This document shows, piece by piece, positions 12,801-23,880 of a DNA stretch of 64,000 bases. The first letter of the stretch is position 1. The number at the start of each line of letters is the position of its first letter. Under the pieces are notes generated by a model. It was not told where the DNA came from and searched no databases. It saw nothing but the letters and a program-made list of their open reading frames with translations. Made by a program: the position numbers and the translations under genes. The stretch is from Benincasa hispida. Taxonomy: Eukaryota; Streptophyta; Magnoliopsida; Cucurbitales; Cucurbitaceae. Where the stretch lies: NCBI RefSeq assembly GCF_009727055.1, contig NC_052354.1, positions 46,820,263 to 46,884,262 on the forward strand, given 5' to 3'.

Positions 12801-13440
12801 AGAATAAAATAAGTTTAAATAAAGAGAGAAGTAGGTGAAAATTAAATTCATTTTGGGCTATTGGATATTGGTAAAAGAAATATGAATGGTGGAGATTTAA
12901 ACTCAACTAGCCTTTAGACATAAACAAAAATAATATAATAATGTATATCGGTTAAAACTATTTATTTTAAAACCCAACAAAAAGTAAATGCTCATCATGT
13001 GTCCAAAACTAGTTGTTAGACACAGACATAAAATAATATTAAATGCATTTTCTTTTTAAAATCAACCCAAAAATCAAAGCATGTCATGTATCACTCCTTT
13101 ATTGCTCCAAGTGACATCTTTCAATTATTCCAATTTGATGAAAAGAATCTGTCATGTCATCAACTCAGGATTTTTTCCGTTAAGTTTGTTTCGGCTATAT
13201 CTTATTCATTTGAACTCCAATTTGAGTGATTCAAATTTTGTTGGAATCCTTATTCTGAGCTTTACGCAATGAACACTTCAAAAAATTAAAACTTTTACGA
13301 AATAAGAGTAGGTTTGTTATCATCAAAATATTAGTTAATTAATTAACTAAAATTAATTCATTTGAGATTAAGGGGCAAAAGGCCAACATTTATATCCTAA
13401 CTTTTCATTCTCCTCAAATTAAACCCTAAACTTGAAGATT
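9880..13440. other. AT-rich non-coding region
   Basis: No coding sequence is supported; the few ORFs are short, AT-rich and unlike known proteins. Visible features are a G homopolymer near 10494-10507, a possible hAT-like terminus near 10541, and generally high AT content. I recognise no gene. Confidence 0.6.
10495..10541 (-). mobile_element. Possible hAT-like element terminus
   Basis: On the minus strand this begins CAGGGGCGGATTTAATATGG and runs into a C-rich stretch. That is the style of many plant non-autonomous hAT-like ends (CAGGGGCGGA). I could not find the matching inverted terminus or a target duplication, so this is tentative. Confidence 0.3.
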
Positions 13441-13505
13441 TATTGTAATATTTAGGTTGAAATACTACTTTAGGTTTAAACCCTAAACTCTATACTTTTG
13501 GTTTT

Positions 13506-13768
13506 GGTTCATTTTGGTTCTTATACTTTCAAAATATTCATTTTAGTCCCTGTATTTTTACTTTTGGTTCATTTTGGTTATTGTCCTCTCAAAATGTTCA
13601 GTTTGGTCCTTTGTACTTTCAATTCTGGTTCATTTTGGTCTCTACATTTTAAAAAAGTATCCCCAATAAATTAAATAAAATTGAAAATGAATGGACCAAT
13701 ATGATCACTATTTCAAAGTACAAAAACCAAAATAAATATTTTTTAAAATACATGGACCAAAATGAACC
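13506..13768. repeat. Fold-back repeat with GGTTCATTTTGG units
   Basis: GGTTCATTTTGG occurs at 13506, 13566 and 13627 (spacing 60-61 bp). Its inverse GGACCAAAATGAACC occurs at 13754-13768, so the segment can fold back on itself. Such 'tttggtccctgtacttt' blocks are common in plant non-autonomous fold-back elements. Exact ends and target duplications are not clear. Confidence 0.5.
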
Positions 13769-14721
13769 AATATGTCCAGAGTGCTATTATTTTTTTGAAG
13801 TTGCTCAATTCAGAAGTCCATTAACATCCAATATTTAAAAATAAAACAAAAGAAAAATACAAACTTTTTTAGAATAATGTTATTTTAATAATTATTGACA
13901 AAAATAGGGTTGGGTTGAAAGAATTGATAAAAAATAGGGTTGTGAAATCGTGGACCCGGTACACAATTACTGAGTATGCACCTAAATCATGGACGAGTCC
14001 ACGAGTTCCTTCTTGTCATGTGAATCTGGCATCCAGACTGCCACATGCAGCATTGAACAAGCAATCATGGACATGGTCCACAACTCCCTAACCCGGTATC
14101 TGGTACACGAGTTGGTGGACCCAAATCCCTACCTCACAACTTATCCTTCACTTTCTTCCCCATCTTTTCTGCTTTCCTTTCTGCCTCTCTCTCCTAGGCG
14201 ATCGTCCGCCCACTTCAACTGCTCGTAATCTGTTGTCCACCCACGTCCACCGTTCGTCGTGCGCTCTATCATGTGTCATTCTCATTATCGTCGCCGACCA
14301 TATGTAACCCCTTTTTTTTCCAATATATGAGATTGTGCCTTGAATATCCATAGACCTAGTATTTTATTTAGATGTATGCATGAAAAACTAGAGTTTTGAA
14401 CTATTTTGGTTGAAAATTTGGAAGATTTAGTGTGTGAACTTTGTTTTGTCTATGGTTTGAATTTTTTTTCTTTGTTTAATATAAGTTGGACTGAAGATTT
14501 GGGTTATATTTGGACTATTATTATATTTGAGTTTAGACTGCACATGTAGGTTTATTATTTTGGTTTAGAGAAAACAAATTTTTTGGATTAGTCATAAAAT
14601 AGAGTTTGGATTATCATTTGGACTGATGTTGGATTGGTCTGTTAGTATTAATGTATTAAGTTAGACTAATTTTTTTTGTCAACTATAACAGTTGTAAATA
14701 TTTAAGTAACTATGTCGATCT
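13769..14721. other. Non-coding spacer
   Basis: No gene is recognised. Overlapping ORFs on opposite strands (13989-14228 and 14148-14351) lie in a C-rich patch without domains or codon support. Confidence 0.5.
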
Positions 14722-16676
14722 TATTGGAATTGACGCCCTAAATCTCATGGTCTTGTAATGTGTAATTGTATTTGTATAGACATTTTATTTATCCAATAAA
14801 ATAATAGGTATTTTATTCGATATTTAGTTGCATTAACCCAAAAACCAATAAACTAAGATCCAAGGTTATCTATTGTAACTTAAACATGTATGTGGAAATA
14901 TACAAATGGATCATGTTTAAGTGATAACCTAAATGATCTGTAGTAAATGGATAAGAATGGGTACCTTATCCTAGTGACACTATGAATACAGCCCGCTCTG
15001 TAGTTGTTACAATTATTGTAAAGTGCTATAAATGATCTGATCCTGATCATTCATGTGGAGACATGTTACTAGAGTATTCAATACAAAGAGTTTGTATAAG
15101 ACCGAACCACAAAATGAACAGTCTCTCTTTATAACATCGTTGCTAGAAGAGACTTATATTTCTCCAAGATGACAATATGTGATTTGATTTGAATCCTGAT
15201 TGAGTTGTGAACTCCTGTCTATGTTCCTTGATTTGTATGAATGATAGTGGCCAGATTCGCTGAAATAAATCAACCATTTTGGGGATTCGTCTGATTGGGG
15301 AACTAAGAATGTAGCTACATAGAAGAAATTCACTCCTTCCTTACTGTTAGGGTAAGTAGAGAAATTGCTCCTTTAAGGGCTGATTACGGGGCTTGAACAA
15401 TGTGGCGTCACACTCTCTCCTGGCCCATGTGGCACCACACTCTCTCCTGAAACCAAGAGGGGATAGTTGGACTATAACTAATTGTACTTAACAAGTTAGA
15501 TGTAACTATAGAGGTAAAATGACAATTTTGGCCTAACTGTACTTACGAGCAATTTATGAAGGGTCAACACATTGTTGATTGGTTATATCTAATGGACATA
15601 GAAATATATCTATAGTGCGAATAGTGCAGTTGTCGTTCTTTAGTAAAGTTATCAGTAATTAATGGAAGTTGATTAATTTAATTAGAGAATTTAATTAATT
15701 AATCAAGTACCACTAGAGCTTCAATCTATAGGTCCATAAGGTCCCATTATTAGCTCAATATGGACTCGTGAGAATCAAATTAATTTTGGATTAATTTGAA
15801 TTGTTCAAATTAATAAAGAGAATTAATTATATAAGACATGATTAATATAATGTATATTATACATTATAATATAAATTTTTAATGAGAGAAATAAATATTT
15901 GAATATGATTCAAATATTAATTATATGAATGTGATTCGTATAAAAATTTTAAAATATGATTCATATTTATTCTATAGATTATTTGTGAGATTAATAAACT
16001 ATAGGTTATATTATATGCTATATAATAAATCATAGGTTATATTTTATATGAGATACAACATATAGTATATTTTAATTATATTAAAGTTTGTTTAATATAA
16101 TTATATATATTAAAATTGGTTAGCTTTTTTTATTTAATTTGAAATTTTGAATTTCAAAATTAGTGAGAGGGAGTTATTTTGATAACTTCCTCTCTCGCCC
16201 CCTTTAATCTCTCTCAATCCATGTGAAATTAGTTTCACGATTTTTTACATAGTGGTAATTTTTCATCTTTTTTCCTGATATTCTTTGAGGAGTGCACTCT
16301 GTGTGAATTTCTCTCAAGCAAGAAAGCTCTTCCTCACCCAAAAATTAATATCCAAAAGCTCACTCCTCTCTAGTGATTCTCACCCTTGATAATAATGAGG
16401 AAGACCTTGTGGTGGTGTTCGGTTTTGGAGATTTCTTGCTGTGTTCGTGAGTTCGAAACGTTATTTGTGACCTTTGCCGTGATCAGAGAGGATTCACGAA
16501 GAATTGGTCTTCAAGGGTAAGTTTTTTTCTTAATCTTCTATTTCCTCTCTATTTTCCGGGCAATGCATGCTTAATTAGGTTTTGTTTATCAAGTTTATGT
16601 CCTCTATTATCATTATTCTGTAAAATATAAAAATGTGACATGATCTTTTCTGCTACGAGTATTCATATATCCTTCA
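14722..16676 (+). repeat. Element F: Copia 5' LTR, plus strand
   Basis: It begins TATTGGAATTGACGCCCTAA, matching in reverse the LTR end of family D (TGTTGGGGTTAATGCCCTAA), and ends CCTTCA three bases before a primer-binding site. At 1,955 bp it is typical of the LTRs here. Only this LTR and a leader remain; no internal coding region or partner LTR is present. Confidence 0.8.
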
Positions 16677-16678
16677 AT

Positions 16679-16690
16679 TGGTATCAGAGC
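16679..16690 (+). other. Element F primer-binding site
   Basis: TGGTATCAGAGC on the plus strand, two bases after the LTR terminal CA. It shows this remnant lay opposite to elements A, B and C. Confidence 0.9.
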
Positions 16691-17540
16691 CAGGTTGAGT
16701 CTCATTTTTCATTTTCAAACTTTAATTTAGAGTTATGGTGGGTATTTGATCTGCATTATGATGTATGTTCTATGGTTTTGCATATTGGATGGTTTCAAAG
16801 CTGGCATTTAGATTTTTTGTCTACTTTAATTGATTTAGTTTGTAATGGGACTATTGTTTTTTGACATAATTATTATTGCAATCGAGCCTATATTCACGTC
16901 CATGTCGCTTTTGATCAAGTTTCGACTTCAATTTGAGAAATTCAGAGCAAGAACAGAGCAATTTAGGTGATCGGGCAAAGCAAAGTAAGCATTTGGCCTT
17001 AGAGCATAAGGCTAGAGCATTGCGACGCTCACCTAACACTATAAGCCAGAGGGCTCAGCGTCTCAACGCTCCAGTTGCAATGTTGCAACGCTGTGTAGAG
17101 TGTTGCAATATTGCGAGCGGCATAGCACTACACTACGACAACTCAAAAGCCAACGTGCCGATGCTGGCGGAAAGCATTGTAACTTTTCAGATGTGAAGCG
17201 TGATATAGCAGGAAGTTCATGATCGTGGCTTCAAGACTGTTTTGGAGGCAGTTTCATTTTTTAATTTTTTTAATTATTAATTTATAATAATTAATTATTA
17301 ATTTTTTGTTTCATTAATTAAATTAATATAAATGTTATATTAATTTAATTAATGTTTTAGGATACCAATTTTGATTAAATGTTACTTTTATATTTAATTA
17401 TACATGTAATGTATGGTTTTATATTTATATGTCATATTGTATGCCATATAGTATAAATCTTACCATAGGATAAATATTATTTCATGCATCATGTTAAATA
17501 TAAATGTTATATTATAAGGTTACTTTTATAAGGTTACCCT
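16691..17540 (+). other. Element F leader remnant
   Basis: Sequence downstream of the primer site with short ORFs but no gag-like protein. Its distal part is very AT-rich and ends where LTR sequence of element C begins. The element was truncated here. Confidence 0.45.
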
Positions 17541-20220
17541 TTTAACTCTATAATACATCTTGCTCCTTAAGTCTCCACCGATCCAGTAATAAACAATTGG
17601 TTTGTAGCCCTACCACTAAACCTAGTCTTTCTCAGGCCATCGAGAGGGTTGGGCCTCTTGTTCAAGTCTAGGAGTCAATACTTAAGGGAACAACCTATCT
17701 ACAAACCCTGAAATCGGGTAGGAGTGAATTCCATCTTGCAGGACTATGTTCCCAACTATCTACCCAGTCTTACTTCTAAAATGGAAGGCTTATAGAGTCA
17801 GCGATGTTGAGCCACTCTCACCTATGCAAATTAAAGGATAATCCTGAATAAATAAGAGTTCATAGTCAACTCAAGATTAAGATCGAGTTACCTTAGGTCA
17901 CGAACTGAATCCAGTTTTAACAGTAAATGACTGTTGGGTTGTGTGTCCTAAAACTTACAGTTTGTAAAGTTAAACATATTTTATTATCAATAAAGATGTT
18001 ATTCAACATTTCTTTGATAGAGTTGTTAATGAATATTTAAATTGCATTCGTAAAGTCTAAATCCAATAAACTAACATCCATGGCTATTACATGTATACTT
18101 GAACTTTATGTAGAGACATAAAGATGGATCAAGTTCGAGTAAATTGCCAGAATGGTCTATAGTATATGAATAAGGTTGAGTGTTTTATTCTGATAACACT
18201 ATTTGATTAGCAGTTACAAGTTGTTGTAAAGGTGCTACAAACGAAGTGATCTTGATTCGTTCATGTATTGACATGAGGAGTGGGGGCGTCCTATGCAATG
18301 AGTTTGTATAAGATCAGACCAAGAAATAAGTCATTCTTACTTTATAATGTTGTTTACTATTTAAGACCGATTATTTCGCTTAGATGACCTAAGTAACTCG
18401 ATCTTAATCCTGAGCTAACTATGACTCTTGTTTATTCAGGATTATCCTTAGATTTGCATAGGTAAGGATTAGCTCAACAGCGCTGACTCAATAAGCCTTC
18501 TATTTCAGGGGTAAGACCAGGTAGATAGTTGGGGACATAGGGTACAATAAGAAATTCAGCCTACTCGATTTAGGAATAGGAGAAAGGTTGTTCTCTTAAG
18601 TACTGAATCCAGGTCTTCAACAAGAGGCTCCACTCTGTCATTGGCCCAAGATGGATACAGTTTAGTGATTGGATCACAAACCAATTTTTCATTAGAGGAT
18701 TAGTAGGAACTTAAGGAACAAGACGTAAGATCGGGGGTAAAACAACATATTGACTCAACTATTATTACGAACAACCTGTAAAGGGTCAACTTACTTGTTA
18801 TGGTTAAATCATGTGGACACAAATATATCTATAGTGAGAAGAGTGCAACTATTGAGCTATAGTGGTGTGACTTGATAGTTAACGAATACTGATTAATTTG
18901 GTCTAAAGAGTGTTAGCCAATTAATCTTAAATCGTTGAAGCTTATGATCTGTAGGTTCATAAGGTCTCTCTACTAGCTCGTAAAACATGAACACCTTGAA
19001 TTAATAAATTAAGTGAATTTGGAATGATATCAATTTGAATTGTTCAAATTGAATTTCAATTTGAAAATGTTCAAATTGAAATTAGGGTTTGAGTTTGAAT
19101 AAGTTCTACTTAGATGTTTAATTTGTTGAAATTAAACGAAATTGGAAAGTTTACAATATTTAAATATTGATTTAAATATTAAGGATTCATGTTTACAATT
19201 AGGTACGTGATTAATTTAATATTTGATATTAAATTATTTATTTAATTAAAAAATAAAATTAATTTCCAATTTTAAATTCAATTTGAGAAATTGAATATTG
19301 AAAAATTGAATTTAATTAATTATGAAATTAAATCAAATTGGATTTGATTAATTTGGAATTAATTGAAAAATTGGAAATTTTGAAGCTTTTGATTTTAAGT
19401 GGGGATTTCCCACTTTCCTCCAAAAGTGTATCCTTCACTTCAATCCACAAATCCCACTTGAATTAGCAACTTGGAGCTGGCATGAAGATGCTTGTTGAAT
19501 GGGATGGGAGAAGGGGATAAACTCTTGAATTTTGAGTTTTAGAAAATGATTGAGCTGAAGAAAAAGTTTATGCACTTATCTTCTTCTCCCTCTCAAAAAC
19601 CCAGAAAATAACTTTATAAATTTACTTAACGATTTGAATCTGATTTAACGTGAAGTGCAGCTTGGATTAGGGAGAATTCAACAAAGGTATGTTGAACCTG
19701 AAACCCACTTGTGATTTTTTGTAATAACATGCTTTTGAACTCAAATTAAATGTAATTTGAGTGCTTATTGATTCTGTTTGTATCTGTTCCATGCTAGTAT
19801 AACCTATCAGCAATGTTATAATGAAAAGTGACTAATTCGTGGTTCGATCTTATGCAAATATCTTTTGCATAGGATGCCCCCACTTGCATATCTCTACAAT
19901 TTAGGATCACATCACTTATATCAAATACAAAGTGGGCCACATCCATAGTGCCCTCAAGATAAGATATCCAGCTATATCCCTATACTTATAGACCGTTTTG
20001 GCTATATACTCAAACTTAATCCACTTTTATGTCTTTACATAAAGTTCAAGTATTCATGCTATAGTCAGGGGTTCGTTAGGTTATTGGATTTAGACTTTTA
20101 CAAGTCCAATTTACATATTAAATAATAACTTTACTGAATATACTTCAATAACATCTTTATTGCAAAATAGAATATATTTAATGTTTACAAACTGCAAGTT
20201 TTAGAACATACAACCCAACA
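17541..20220 (-). repeat. Element C 3' LTR, truncated and interrupted
   Basis: 17541-17931 and about 19810-20220 together resemble the U3 side of the element A LTR (for example the segments starting CTTGCTCCTTAAG and GTGACTAATTCGTGG). The LTR ends ACAACCCAACA before a polypurine tract. Solo LTR E interrupts it, and the U5 side is missing on the left. Confidence 0.75.
17932..19809 (+). mobile_element. Solo LTR E
   Basis: A plus-oriented LTR starting TGTTGGGTTGTGTGTCCTAA interrupts the LTR of element C, and the host LTR resumes by GCAATGTTATAATG. No primer site or coding region follows, so it is a solo LTR. The right end is uncertain by about 20 bp and I could not identify a clean target duplication. 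Confidence 0.65.
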
Positions 20221-20233
20221 AACTCCCACTTTG
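20221..20233 (-). other. Element C polypurine tract
   Basis: The minus strand reads CAAAGTGGGAGTT immediately before the LTR start TGTTGG, as in element A. Confidence 0.65.
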
Positions 20234-20309
20234 ATTGAAACTCTAATGGGATTACATATATACAAAGTTGAGTATGAGAGAATAAAATATAAATACAATA
20301 TTTAGGGCA

Positions 20310-20670
20310 TCAGATGCCCACAAATTCTCCCACTTGACCGAGATTTATATGTCTCGTAGTCCTAGTCCGATTAGGTGATCCTCGAATACTTTAGCCCCGA
20401 GGGCCTTTGTAAATGGATCAACTAAAATTTCTTCTTTGGCGATTTGCATGACGATCAAGTCTCCTCGGTGTACTATCTCCCTAATGAGATAGTACTTGCA
20501 CTCAATGTGCTTCCTGCGCTTATGACTTCTTGATTATTTTGAATTAGCAACTGCTCCACTGTTATCATAATAGAGTGTGATACGAAGATGCATATTTATA
20601 ACTACTTCCAAATCAGTTAAGAATTTCCTAAGCTATACCATTTCTTTCGCTGCTTCACATGCAGCTAGAT
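20310..20670 (-). pseudogene. Element C RNase H C-terminal fragment
   Basis: The minus strand keeps the tail of a Copia RNase H, parallel to 2180-2500 in element A (counterparts of YCDNSGA, HIERKYHLIREIVHHGD and DPFTK can be traced). It stops abruptly at 20670, where the Gypsy LTR begins, and resumes at 32384. Stops and indels are present, so no product is expected. Confidence 0.8.
20666..20670. repeat. Left target-site duplication TAGAT of element G
   Basis: TAGAT directly precedes the LTR start TGTAAC at 20671. The same five bases follow the last LTR base at 32378 (32379-32383), as expected for a single Ty3/Gypsy insertion. Confidence 0.92.
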
Positions 20671-21109
20671 TGTAACAACCCAAATTTGTACGCATACACT
20701 ACAGGAAATTAAATGTCAAATGTTAAACAGGACGAAATTTTATTTAAAGAGATAGTAAATGTAATACCCTAACCCTAATTTAGAAAGCAGGAAAACAAAT
20801 AAAATATATAATTAGGAATGAAAAATATATAAACTTAATAGGAAAATTGAGTGGAAATTTAGAATTGGAAAAAACAAGAAATTTATTAATTATCTAAAAA
20901 TAATGAATAAAGGGGTAGAATCAGGGAAGATTAATTAGAAGTTGGACGCTAGCTAATTCAAGAGCCAAAGGGTAGTAGATAACTTTTTGTTTAGGCACTG
21001 CTCATTGGAAGAATTAGAGGTGAATTAATTGCCCATATACTCTTAAAATTTGAAAGAGTTAAAAAGGGGAAGTGGAATCCACAAGCAGTGAAGGCAACCC
21101 ACACGTGAA

Positions 21110-21270
21110 AACTATCGAGATTGGAGAGAAAATTGGAGAGAGTGAGATTCTCAGCGAGACAGTGGGAGAGAGCGGGAGCCACGAGAGCGAGAGCCAAACC
21201 AGCGAGAGCGAGAGTGAGAGTCACGAGAGCCAAACCAGTGAGAAAGCTGGAGAGAGTGAGATTCTGAGAA
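21110..21270 (+). promoter_or_regulatory. GAGA-rich tract in element G U3
   Basis: A purine-rich run of GAGAGCGAGAG and GAGAGCCACGAGAG units lies 230-390 bp upstream of the TATA box. The other LTR has the same kind of tract (27715-27900) with units gained, lost and reordered. GAGA repeats are bound by BPC/GAF-type plant factors; a promoter role here is inference. The ORF across it is low-complexity Ser/Glu/His and not a gene. Confidence 0.5.
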
Positions 21271-21498
21271 TAGAAAGAGCGAGATTTGGACAGAAGCGTG
21301 TATTATTCGTTGAATTTGGCCACGATCTTATAGATTATACATGGAGAACCCTAAAATGGAATACAAAAAAAGGTTGATGACGTAAGGGCAAACGTTAGCC
21401 AAAATTAGGTGTCTTATTAAGAGAAATTCTTAAACCTAAGTAATTTTAAAGAAGCCATTTGTAGGATGAGTTGTCACATAGAGAAGAGTTGGAAACGG

Positions 21499-21507
21499 CT
21501 ATAAATA
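21499..21507 (+). promoter_or_regulatory. TATA box of element G 5' LTR
   Basis: CTATAAATA, within GGCTATAAATAGGAGG, is a near-consensus plant TATA box, conserved at 28111-28119 in the next LTR. Transcription would start about 30 bp downstream. Confidence 0.7.
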
Positions 21508-22555
21508 GGAGGCTTTAGGCTGGAAATTAAAGGGATCCTCAAACAAAACTCAGTAGTAAAAATCGTGTGAAAAGGGTGAAGTAATTTTGTTAGTTAGAAG
21601 GAGGAAACGCAAGGGAAGTGCTGCCTAAATTTCCTTCTAATTTAAGAGGGAAAGCTCTACTGATTAAACCATAAGGAATAATAAGGAATAACTAGGATCG
21701 CAGTCAAGATAAGTAGTTTATCTCACCTCTCTTTAATTGTTTCATGGTAGTGTGCCTTTAATATGTTGCATAATTATGTTATTGATATGTTGCATTACAT
21801 GTTTAAAATACGTTTATCGACAAGGGACCCCATGCATTATGTTTGTTCATAAGATTAAATTTTAATTAGATAAAGGTTATGGTTCTAGGGCTAGCAGGAC
21901 ATGTATAGTTGCACCCCTCTAGACCCAATTCTATGTCAAGATTATGCTAAGGACTAACAGGGTATGTATGGTTGCACCCCTCTAGTCCAATCTTACGTAA
22001 ATTAACGGTTGATGTTGGATGTGACTCTGGCCCTACTGACTATATAACCCGCTAATTATCAAATGGGTTAGTTTCCGCCTAAGTCTTCATTTTTCTATCA
22101 GGGCAGAGAAATTTACGTTAGAAGCATAACCGACCACCACATGTTATTATATGTTTTCGGTCCCAATCATATGTTTTCAGGACATGTTGCATGTGATTGT
22201 GCATTTGGTCACTACCCTATGTGAGATCTACTTACTGGGTATATTATATACTCATCCTATTTTTACAGACTTTTAGGTAAGAACACAGCGTAGGTGGTAG
22301 AACTGGACATCGCTCAAATGGCCAACCATCAAACTCACTATTATAGGCATATGCATTTTTGTATCACTACACTAATGTTTTATGGATCCTGGTGTTTTGT
22401 AAAATAAACTTTTTATATAGTTTTCTACCTAATTAATAAAATCTTAGATATGTTCTTTTGAGATTTTTGCCAAAACTCATCTCATGATAGAAAAGTCTAA
22501 GTATGCATGTCGTAGCAGGCAGACCATAATATGTAAGGATCCGGTCGTTACAGTT

Positions 22556-22567
22556 TGGTATCAGAGC
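22556..22567 (+). other. Element G primer-binding site
   Basis: TGGTATCAGAGC three bases after the LTR end, complementary to initiator tRNA-Met. It is duplicated at 29171-29182 in the suspect second copy. Confidence 0.92.
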
Positions 22568-22765
22568 ATTTGAGCCAATTAGGCTCTACTAATTAGAAGA
22601 GTCGGGTGTTTGATGGTTCGGCTTGTTAAGTGATGCCCAAAGTTATGCCAAATACGCTAGTAAGTGGAATTTTTCAAACAAGTAATTTAGTAAACATAAG
22701 ATATGAGTTAAAAAAAATTAAAATTAGATTGCTTCCTTATTATGAAAATAAAATGTGTGTACCAG

Positions 22766-23880
22766 ATGCCACCACAAAGAGCTCCAACACGACGAGGCAG
22801 ACCTTGAAGTGAATCCACAAGGGATCAAAATCAAGGACATAGACAGACACCTTACGTGTTACTTACACCAGATGCGTTACGAATACTAATACAAAATATG
22901 AGTAATAGAAACACAATGTCGTTCACCACACCAATAACCAACGATACAAATGACTTGAATATCATTCGAGAATTTAGGAAGTTCAATCCTTCAACATTTG
23001 ATGGATCATCTGTGGATCCAATTATAGCAAATAATTGGATAACAGAAATAGAAACTATTTTCCGCCATATGAACATCCCAGAAGAACAGAAAGTAAATTG
23101 TGCCACCTTTATGTTAAGAGGCGATGCAAAGTTCTGGTGGGAATCCACACAAAGAACAATCAAAAGTTCAGTCTCATGGTAACAATTCAATCAGGCTTTT
23201 TACAACAAGTATTTCCCTTTGATAGTGAAATATCAAAAGGAAGTGGAATTTCTTAATCTTCATTAAGAGAACATGTCGGTGGCAGAGTATGAACGGAAAT
23301 TTGATCACTTGTCCCACTTTGTCCCTCGACTAGTGGACACAGAAGAGAAGAAGGTGGAAAGGTTTATTTGGCGATTAAGAGAAGGCATTCGAGGCATTGT
23401 TACTGCTTTTCGACACAAAGAGTATTCTCTTGCCCTCGAGTCGGCCTTACTCATAGAAGTAGATCTTGCGGTCAAAACCTCAAATTCTGAACGAGGATTC
23501 ATGCCAAATCAAAAAAGGAAATTCACCCAACAAGGCTTCCAATGTTCACAACGCCAAGCAAAGATTTCCTAAAGCACTCAGGGCGTACAGTCACAATAAG
23601 AGAGTCGAACATTCACATATCCTAAGTGTAGAAATTGTGGAAAACACCATCAGGGGCAATGTCTTCGGAACTTAGGGGTGTGTTTCAACTGTGGCCAGAC
23701 GGGTCACTATGCAAAGGCTTGCCCAAAGCCCATCAACCAAGTATCAACTGCCCCGACCACCCAGCCTACTAGTAACAAGGTTACCCAACAACATAAAGGA
23801 CGAGTGTTTGCTGTTACACGTCAAGAAACAGAGGATCAAGATGCAGTTGTTACAGGTACATTACCCATCCTTGGGTATTA
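22766..23880 (+). pseudogene. Element G gag, broken
   Basis: The ATG at 22766 opens MPPQRAPTRRGRP, a typical basic plant Gypsy gag start, and TGA follows at codon 14. The retrotransposon-gag domain continues (FNPSTFDGSSVDP, then FWWES; MSVAEYERKFDHLSHFVPRLV in 23273-23572). Two stops and at least one frameshift lie between its parts. A knuckle pair follows: CRNCGKHHQGQC, then a full CCHC motif, CFNCGQTGHYAKAC, at 23681-23722. It would package element RNA; this copy has no continuous frame. Confidence 0.88.

Larger units (their letters stand above)
20671..22552 (+). repeat. Element G 5' LTR
   Basis: 1,882 bp, TGTAACAACCC to CCGGTCGTTACA. It differs from 27268-28720 at many positions over its first 1,435 bases, then appears identical to 28721 onward. 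Confidence 0.92.

Noticed and set aside
14148..14351. Minus-strand Arg-rich ORF, overlapped by 13989-14228 on plus
   Set aside because: Mutually overlapping ORFs in a C-rich patch, with no evidence for either.
21072..21377. Ser/Glu/His-rich ORF (also 27670-27966)
   Set aside because: Translation of the GAGA-rich U3 tract; length and content differ between the two LTRs, with no conservation as protein.
22852..23190. 112-codon minus-strand ORF (repeated at 29467-29805)
   Set aside because: Antisense shadow of the Gypsy gag domain.
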